From: Isoetes taiwanensis
Taxonomy: Eukaryota > Streptophyta > Lycopodiopsida > Isoetales > Isoetaceae
Assembly (NCBI GenBank): GCA_021234155.1
Contig: JAJEKV010000021.1
Span: 14,197,760 to 14,261,759 of the forward strand
Reading direction: 5' to 3'
DNA length: 64,000 nucleotides
Below are positions 56,016 to 64,000 of the stretch, piece by piece (position 1 is the stretch's first letter; each line of letters begins with the position of its first letter). The translations under genes and the position numbers were made by a program. The notes beneath the pieces are model-generated. The model saw only the letters and a program-made list of their open reading frames with translations, was not told the DNA's origin and did not search any database.

Positions 56016-58306
56016 ATGGATATTTCATCATTTTCCATCGGAGAGGAGTTTGAAGGCTCTGTAGGAGAAAACTTAGGAGGACAGAAAAAGAAACAACGTT
56101 TTGTAGGAGAGACTGCAAGAGAACAGAAAAAGAAGCAGCCAAGAAGAAAGGCTTTGCAATCTTTGGATGGAAATTCGTTAGAGAAGCCTGAGAGGATTCA
56201 AAAGCATGTGAATGAGGAAGAAATACCAGAGGCTCTACCATTACCAGTTGATTTCCTTGATTCAGACTCAGACTTTGAAAATGAAGAGCTTGGAAGAAGC
56301 AAAAAACGTGGATTTCTTGAATTGATGAGCAGATGAGTCTTAGATTTGATAAGAAGGCTTCAACAAAAAGGAAAGATGAGGCATATGCACAAAGATATTA
56401 CGAGTGGAGGAACAGGTATGGTGCTCGTTTTGGCGCATCAACATGCCAAAAGCACAGTCAAGAATTCAATCTAACAGACATGAGAGAATTTGGACAGCAT
56501 CTAGTCTTCTTTATGCAACAAATTGTGCAAAAAAATGGGAAACCCTACAGAGTTATAACAATTAAAGATTTCTTGACCATTTTTGGGAGGTAAGTGAGAA
56601 TATTATAGTAGCAGATTTTGTTTCCAAGGTATTCAAGAGTATATGATTACATTTTTAGATTGTTGCAAATTGATTATAGCAGATTTTTGAACAGATTGTT
56701 GTAGTGTATTATTGTTGGACATTATTATATCAGATTTTAAACATTATTGTAGCTATCAAAGCATTATTTGATTTCAGATTGTTAAGAGAGGGACGTAGAA
56801 CTCGGATACGGGAAACGACGATGGATGAGCCTGATATTAATAGTTTTGAGCATCCCTTCTTTGCAGCTGCCAAGGAGGCAGCACATCATGTCATTGCAAA
56901 AATTGTTGCTGCCCAGCCAAGGAAGCAACGCTTGAATCTTATTAATGATGTTGCTGTTATGAAAATTTTGTCTGTAGAAGAGTTTTCGTTATCAACACCA
57001 AATGGATTGTTGAATCGTGTTATGCTTTATTGCATGGTAAACTTTCTAATCGTGGCGGTAGGGAGTTACATGAAACAAAATTTGTTGAATTTGAACTTGG
57101 AATCAGATATGAGAAAACCTGTTGAGGTTTATGAACACATTAATGTTGATGTGTATATGACATTCACAAAATATTTCTCTTGTTTACCATCAATTGCTCC
57201 TCATGAGGATATTTCAGAGCGTCATCTTCTTTTGGCAGCCAAGACTAGCATAGCAGGAGGAAATGCAATTTGGTATTTAGGTATTAATAACGTTGCTGCT
57301 GTCGGAAAACACATGAGTAATATACTTGGTAAGTGGTTTTTATTTTGTGTATTATTCTTAGTGTTTCACTTTGATAAATGGATTTTTCTTCTGTTTTCTG
57401 TTTCAGGTTTTCGTGTCTCAAATGTTTGCCTGCGCCATTATGCCATTACAAAGGGTCGTTTACAAGGTATTCCTGACGATAATCTGAAAGACTTGACTGG
57501 CCACAAATGAGTAGAAACACTACGCAACTATGATCATTATGATAAACAACTAATGATGGCAATGCAAGCAAGTCTTAAGGTTGGTGGAGAACCTTATACG
57601 TCTGCAATTTCTTCCTTGCGCCAAAATAGTAAGTTCTCTTCTTTCGTTGTCATTCTCAATCCTTGTATATTTAGCTTTTTTTTGTTGCGTTGCTTTCATA
57701 GTGCGAGAGCCTGATAAGAATGTTGAAGTCCCAACAACAATTTCAAGAAAAGTGTTGGCACTATGGGAGAGAGAAGTCTGGAATTCACCATTTGAAGAAA
57801 TAGAAGATGCTATAGGCTTGAGCATTGCTGTTGGAAAAGCAAAAGAGGTGCCCAAAGTCATTGAACCCATTGCAAAAGAGGCGAACTTTCAAATTTCAGA
57901 GGCGCAACATCGCTCTTCAGTTGGTAAGTTTAATGACTTGTAATTTAAATTGCTCTTTGCATTTGATCATTTATATTATTTACAGGTCAAGTTGGTATGC
58001 AACTGTCTGATTGTCAGCAGAATTGTCCTCTAGCTTTAGCAGAATTGTCCTCAACAAGCTAAATTTGTTGGTAAGGGTAATTATTTTATGTTTAAATTTG
58101 TCCTCTTTACATTTGACTTGTAAATATCAATTACAGGTCAGTCTCTTCCAGCAGATTGTGCTTGTCCATCATTACAAAATCCCACTTACCAACTGAATCC
58201 TACTCACCAACAAAATTCTACCCAGAATCCTACTTGCCAACAGAATCCTACTAATCAATTTGGAGCTCCAGTCAAAGGATTTACGTTTACTTTTTCTTTC
58301 AACTAG
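56016..58306 (+). pseudogene. Crypton-like (DUF3504-type) tyrosine recombinase gene with introns
   Basis: Exons with canonical GT-AG borders are 56016-56589, 56778-57328, 57407-57628, 57702-57923, about 57986-58070 and 58137-58306. The N-terminal part is basic. Then YYEWRNRYGARFGASTC, FGQHLVFFMQQIVQKNGKPY and ITIKDFLTIFGRLLREGR form the core-binding-like domain. NGLLNRVMLYCMVNFLIVAV fits the first catalytic region of DUF3504, but its Arg (usual text LRGG) is missing. GFRVSNVCLRHYAIT takes the place of HSLRATTAT, GHK is the second His, and VETLRNYDHY holds the nucleophile tyrosine. A TGA directly after GHK (57508-57510) and a 1-base frameshift at about 56334 break it. The C-terminus has Asn-Pro-Thr repeats and ends FTFTFSFN. 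It is a decayed mobile or domesticated Crypton-type gene. Confidence 0.68.
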
Positions 58307-60525
58307 TAAGTACAATTGGTTAACATGCAGTTTTAATTGTCAAAACTAATATATGTGTTTTGTATTTGATAGGTTTCAAATGTTGCTTGCAATCCTTCCA
58401 TATTAGAGCCACGCCATTACGGATAGTTGCAAAGGCCATGGATATGCAAGCGCTTGGAATGCAAGCAACACTATATGTGCTTTGTAGTACATTAGACTGT
58501 TGGATTCTTTTCGTAATACAGAAAACATGTCATGAAAAATTGATATAAAAATCTGAAATCTACAAAATTACTGTTGTTGGTATAACAATTTTGTAATACA
58601 TGGTCTTGCATAATTTCCTAGGATTTTATGCATCTGAATGCATAACATCCTAGCTTGTTTTTAAATTCTGTTGTGAATGTACAAAGTAAACTTGGGTCAC
58701 AATGTGTTAGGGCTAGTAATGCAATTTGATCCAACGGCTGAGATTTAATCTCAACCTGTAAACGAGAGGATCAGTTTGTTAAGGCAAAGAAAACAACCTC
58801 AACGTGTAATTATACAATTTATATTCAATTACACCATGTATATACCTTGAGTGAGATGGAAAGCTTTTTTTTTTTTTTTTTTTTTTTTTTTGGGAGACAA
58901 TATGGTAAATCCCTTTACAAAGACATTTCACCTCTTTTTCTTGGAATTTGAGTCGACAAAAGCAAAAACACATCCAAAATCAAGGAAATTGTTTATTTAA
59001 TCAAAAGAAAGTGTTTGTCTTGAAAGAATTATATTTACAAGAAACTTATCGCGGCGGCCAAGGCCGTCGTGAAGGTTTCTCTTTCCCAACCCGTTGTATA
59101 CACTCATAACCTTATTCGGATCATTTGATAGATAATCCAATAACATGTGGGACTGTTGCCCATAACAAATGGCCTAATGTGCAACATCCCTGCTATTCTA
59201 CCAAGGTGTAAAAGTTACAAATTTTTCTTCAAAATCGCATTTTTTGAGATCAAACTAAGTAATGTTTGCACTACAAAGATGGTTTCTGGCTTTGCGCTTT
59301 ACCCTGGAGATGATTTAGATGTCCGAATGAAGGCACTGTTGAGCTTGCAGTTCAATTTTTTCTCCGCTTGCATGGGCTTAAATTCTCAAATTATTCAAGT
59401 AATAGACAATTTTCAAGACCATTCAAAAGCAATTTCGAGATTAACAAAGTGCGTGCCATAGGAGCAATACCAGAGTTTCTCAGTGAAAGAGCCTTCATGT
59501 TTTGTATAATAGACTAAGTGGTGTTTCACTTCAAAAGAATTGATTCTGAAGGGGACACAACGGTGTAATTCTCTTCGTGTCCACTGCTGGGCGCTAGGGC
59601 ATTTTGGCAACTATCGAAAATACATGAATATTGATGTTCACAAGTTCTATCTTATTGTCATCCTGCTATCTTATTGTCATATCGGACAGAATGACAGAAT
59701 AACCTCTACCCTACAGGAGAAGTTCAATAAGCAACAAAAGTAGCAAATCGTCGTGCTTAGAATAAGAAATCAGGACTAGAATTACCAATGGTGGCAATGA
59801 AGCAAGGTATGCATTCTTTATTTTCAAGGCATCAGCAGAAATTGTTTGCACCCGTTGATCACAATGGTCCGGTGGAACTGGAACTTTCTGCCCATAACTA
59901 GCAGACATTAGCTTCAGATATCACCTAAGAAAATTTATGCTTATACTTCAAATATCAGCAAAAAGTGATTTTAACAAATTATAGTACCTGCAAATCACCA
60001 ATTACAGATCCTCCGTTGGCCAAGGGTCCCAAGCTCTGACATGCTACATGCATCCGACATAAGAGAAGCAACACAAAGACTCTTCTTACCGGCTAGTTTG
60101 TGATATCAAGATGTTGCCTTCAGAAACATGCCGCATTTTCTAGAAGAGACATGGAGCCGACCGCCTTGCTTCTTCCTGCTCTAGACAACAGTAAATCTGA
60201 TTCACAACATACTCAGAATAATAGCTTAGAAAGAACTTAGTACTGAGAGCTTCTGGCTATGGCAGAGGCCAGAGAAGGGCTTGAATTCTATGGCCAGATG
60301 TCTATGATGGCAGAAGTGCGAGTTGAAGAAGAACCCAGAATAACCCAGAAGTGCCTGCCGCCATGGCATTGTTTAGCATCGTTTGTGAGAAGATAGCCTA
60401 AGGTAACCCTAAACGGCTGAAGAACCCTGTTTGGAAGCGATTTTTTGAAGCTTGGAAGCAAAAGACTTAACATCATCCATTTGAATAAAGGAAAGGAAAC
60501 AACAGACTACAGTTAGAGAACGACC
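58307..60525. other. Intergenic DNA with a long T tract
   Basis: The only clear feature is a run of 27 T at 58865-58891, which may be the reversed poly-A tail of a short retroposon. The plus-strand frame 59147-59461 and others have no recognisable motif. Otherwise nothing is seen. Confidence 0.45.
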
Positions 60526-61113
60526 ATGTCTTCTGTAGATGCTCAAGTGCAAAAGCAAAAGCCCCAGATACCCCCAGCTGAAATGGAATACATTGTCAGT
60601 TTCTTACGCTTCGAAAATAGGCACGTATTAATTTTTCATATACATCTTTCCCATTTGGACAAATAAAATTCATTCCCTTTGCAACAAATTTTGTGACTCG
60701 TAGTTATTCCCCCTTATGAATGTTGTGTTGAAAATAGTTCAGAACAAACCATGACCCTGCAATGCCCACCTCTAGCATTGCATCAGCTTTATATGATCTG
60801 CACCAAAAAACACGTTTACCAGTAGAATGCATACTGGGGCACTAGTGTTTAGCTTGCCCCACAATTTAAACAGACTAATTTAATTTAGATTTCAAAATGC
60901 TCATATTTCGAAAGAGAGTCGTGCTCTATCTGAAGTAGTCCAAGACCGCCGAATGGAGGTAATGAACTTATCTCAGTCACTAAAACTTGAGACCTCGCCA
61001 TTATATTTACGCCATTATTTACTAATTTCTTAGTTACATATGTTTCAAATCCTATTAAGGTACAAAATCGATGTGAAAATCAAAGAGAAATATCAGTTGA
61101 GCTTGAAGAGTGA
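60526..61113 (+). CDS. Small three-exon gene or gene relic, unknown
   Basis: Exon 1 (60526-60620) reads MSSVDAQVQKQKPQIPPAEM, then EYIVSFLRFEN. Exon 2 (60889-60958) reads FQNAHISKESRALSEVVQDR. Exon 3 (61060-61110) reads VQNRCENQREISVELEE before TGA-TAA. Phases agree if intron 1 uses a GC donor (AATAG|GCACGT to TTTAG); intron 2 is GAG|GTAATG to TTAAG. The coded peptide is about 72 residues, mostly helical and charged. After the two stops the same frame continues open to 61257 (ACSPLEVGPLIGLDKFEPSV, then a Ser-rich end), so the gene may have been longer. No family is recognised, and expression is unproven. Confidence 0.4.
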
Positions 61114-62850
61114 TAAAGTGGGCATGAGGCTTGTTCGCCATTAGAAGTGGGACCTTTAATTGGCCTAGACAAATTTGAACCTTCTGTTGGATCTGACTCA
61201 GTTGAATCATCATCCTCAGCCGTTTCCTCCAGTTCTATCTCGTTTCCAAAGCTATTATAGGAGTAGCAGGAAGCTATTGCTATTGATTTTTAAACTCTGC
61301 CTTGGCAAATTGCTTAAAGGCAGCACCTGTGTTCTGAGTGCCTGCAGATAGTTAACATGTGCAGTTGCAAAGTTCGTCCTTGCAGAAAGTGCTTGCTTAA
61401 CAAAACACTTTCTTTGCTTGCATCTATGAACTGCCTCTTCATCTTGTATCTTAAATCCAGTGCAGCCCATTTCAGAGTGTTGTACTATATCACCAACTAA
61501 TATAACCTTAAGTTATTTCAAAGGTATGAGAATCTCTGCATCTGCCAAGTTAAACTTCTCAGTCCAAACTGTGTTGATGTAGAGGATGCTTTCTTGTGTT
61601 CTATTTGGCGCTGATTGGACTGTTTATCCCTCTTCTTTGCTACAATCTGATTCCAATTGTAAACCAGCAGGAAAAAACGTGACCATCTGCTTTGAAACCA
61701 AACTGAAAGAAAGCAAAAGGATGAGTCTTCATACCACCAAGTGGGTACTACGAAGAAGCTCAAATCCAGCAGTAAAACTCCATGCGATGGGCGGTAGGCC
61801 TATCATCTTGCAAAAGGATAAGGCCAGTACCCACTTTGGAAAAAACGGAGGCCAAAAGTGATGGGGCTTTAAGATTTGAATAAACAGGGCAAAGCTCCAC
61901 TTACTGTCGCCTCAGCACCAGATGGACCTGGAGAAACCCAAGAAAAAACAAAAGCTTTACATTAGAAGAAGAAGTTAACAGACGGCTCTACCACTTAAAT
62001 GCATATAACGATACTGTATTCAACGTCCAGTGGTTCTACAAAGAAAACACAGTAAAAAGAAGGCAAATCATGATGAACACTGCTACTTTCACCATATTTC
62101 TACGTGTTTAGGTCTAAGGCCTTTGGGCTTGGAGCCCACCATAGCCAGCAGAATAAGAAGCAGAAAAGGGTACTATTTCACTGTACAAAACAGCGGAGAA
62201 TTGGGTTTTCCTTACATGTTGCTCTCTGCGGGGAAAATGCGTTTTGCTTGTCATTTGCCAAATGATTCAAACTCGAAACCGGTGCCTTGCTAACAATTTT
62301 AACTACAAATAAGGACAGACCCACTGATTGATGCATTAATACAGAGATATAGATAGAAGGCAAAGCCAGGAAGCATGAATGGCTATGATAGAAGAAGAAA
62401 TGCTTCGGCCAGGCTCAATAATGGAAGAAAAAAGCGAGATAGGTTGGCTAGGCGAGACATAATAGACGAGTCTAGTCCATAACAGAACATTTTTTCCTCT
62501 CTTCGTTTTCTGCTTTGTGGGACACTCGGGTTACCTGGAGAGCTTCGTGACTCTGCTTCAATGCATGAAGAAGCTGCGAAATCAGAGTGCTGATGCGATC
62601 GTGCAATGCGATCATGCAACTTTATCTGTTTCCAACCAATGCTGATCATAGTTAGAAGTTAGCAGTTATTCCTTAGCTAACGGCTAACGCGAAAATAACG
62701 GCTAACGAGTTAGGTGATAACGCGTTATTTTGGGGCAAAAAAAAAAATTCAAATTTTAACAAATTGAAACTTGTTATTGACTAATTCTGTTTCCAACCAA
62801 TGCTTGCTGATAAAGAGAAGATTGCCAAAAATTAAGGGTCAAAAGCCCAT
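61114..62850. other. Intergenic DNA, no supported gene
   Basis: Several frames under 100 codons occur on both strands without motifs. Around 62645-62730 the words agttagcagttatt, ctaacggctaacgcg and ataacggctaacgag repeat in AT-rich DNA. Parts may be exons of an unrecognised host gene, but I see no coherent set. Confidence 0.4.
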
Positions 62851-64000
62851 ATATGCATAGAAATGCTATTTTAGACTTATGTAATCAAAGGGTTAGTAGG
62901 ATCAATTGCAAGGCTATATCAAAAGGTATATGCCAAGATAGAGGGGGAGGGGAAGCCATAGACTGCGACACAGGAGTAAAGCAAGGATGTCCACTATCAC
63001 CTACACTTTTTGGGATATACATAGACGCGCTATAGGAATTTTATAAGGAAAGAGAGGGAGACAGGGAAGCACCAATGATAGGGAGAACAAAAGTTCCAAT
63101 AATGCTATATGCGGATGACTTAGGCATGATGGCGACCAAGGCCAAAGGAATGCACAGAATGTTAGAGATACTAGAAGCAACCTGAGCAAAACAAAAATAG
63201 TGACCTTCGGTACAAAGACAAAACACAAGCCCTTCAAATACAAGGGAGAAGAGCTAGAGGAAACCACAGGGTACAGGTACTTGGGATATGATACACATGG
63301 TGGGGGGAAGTGGTCAAAAGGGGCAGACAACAGATTCCAAGCAGCAATAGGCAATTATTACATCATGATGAATTACTGTAACAACAACAGGAACACCAAC
63401 TGGGAAATCAAAACATACCTATTTAGCACATTAGTAGCGTCAACATAGCTGTATGGATGTGAGACGTGGGGGCCAGGCCTGTCAGAGAAGAAATGGGAAA
63501 AACAGGAAGGCATACTGAGGCAATGGCACGGACAGGAATTCCAGGTTAAGGCAGGTACATCATTAGCAACAATCATATATGAAACAGGGGAAAAGCCAAT
63601 GGAAGTGAGAGCATGGGAAAGAACAATCAGGTACCTAATAAAAGACAACAGTTATGGGAAAGAGGACAAACTATCGTCACTGGCAATAGATGAATCAGCA
63701 AAACAACACATAGTAACAGGCAAGGGATGGTTTAATGAAGTGGCGAAGTGGACGGCAAGCATGGGGATGCAAATAAGCCATATTATACAAGCGGATGGAT
63801 GGGACGAAGAATGGACAATCAGGGCAATGAGAAGCTGGCTAGCACAACACACCGGGCCTAAAACAGACTGGCTATTGGGAGCCTTCAATCCAGGGGGACA
63901 GATAGGACATATCACATACAAAAGCAACATGTTGAGTAGGAGCAACAGAGGGACGCTGGCTAGGTTCAGAATGGGGAGCCACGACCTCCGAATTGAGAAA
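62851..64000 (+). pseudogene. Degenerate non-LTR retrotransposon reverse transcriptase, cut by the window edge
   Basis: Plus-strand frames give DTGVKQGCPLSPTLFGIYID and the active site VPIMLYADDLGMMATKA, followed by the RT thumb text LEETTGYRYLGYDTHGGGKW, LYGCETWGPG and, near the edge, LARFRMGSHDLRIEK. This belongs to a non-LTR clade different from the L1-type LINE at 35461-43520. Stops at 63033, 63183 and 63446 and a few shifts show decay. The frame is still open at 64000, so the element continues outside. Confidence 0.82.

Overview
The window looks like a transposon-dense stretch of nuclear DNA from a land plant. It has spliceosomal introns, a plant-type DUF7138 gene, fragments of plant PA200 and chloroplast CPN20 genes, chromodomain Ty3/gypsy elements primed by initiator tRNA-Met, CACTA termini and an L1-type LINE. 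A Replitron-like HUH protein hints at a non-seed plant (fern, lycophyte or bryophyte), because Replitrons are reported to be abundant there. That lineage call is inference. No bacterial or organellar gene order is seen.

Left half (1-32844): one minus-strand chromovirus, called element A here, with two large insertions in it. In its own 5'->3' order it has a 5' LTR (32844-31295), a tRNA-iMet primer site, extra genes before gag, then gag (19434-17985), protease/RT (18003-17005), RNase H, integrase and chromodomain (3838-668), and a 3' LTR cut by the window edge (174-1). The extra genes are the surprise. One ends in an almost canonical histone H3 core (29392-29690). A second ends in a diverged histone fold (27792-29166). 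A third (19697-20175) is an unknown family. Element A is interrupted by a 7.4-kb CACTA element (20413-27788, 3-bp duplication) carrying captured PA200 and CPN20 fragments plus an L1-like ORF1 relic, and by a 13.1-kb element with 32-bp inverted ends (3847-16977), called element T.

Element T has a degenerate plus-strand protein region (4507-7020) and a minus-strand series of gene modules. These include a second, very diverged H3-like protein (11280-11850), a histone-fold protein related to the one in element A (13420-14781), two copies of the unknown family (7722-8237, 9161-9742) and a possible BAH-domain protein (15784-16556). Five arrays of an imperfect palindrome separate the modules. Two unrelated kinds of transposon therefore appear to carry the same set of chromatin-like genes. 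This is my main candidate for an undescribed system.

Middle (32845-45500): minus-strand exons of an unrecognised gene end at the element A insertion. Next comes a Replitron-like HUH endonuclease gene split after about 40 codons by an 8.06-kb L1-type LINE (35461-43520, 12-bp target duplication, poly-A tail). A possible second ORF of the same element follows.

Right part (45500-64000): an apparently intact DUF7138 host gene with a 5'-UTR intron (about 47400-49700); a 5'-truncated chromovirus (50557-54484, element B) with one complete LTR; duplicated palindrome-rich DNA; a long hairpin (55536-55689); a multi-exon Crypton-like tyrosine recombinase gene with one nonsense codon and one frameshift (56016-58306); a small three-exon gene or relic (60526-61113); and a degenerate non-LTR reverse transcriptase running off the right edge.
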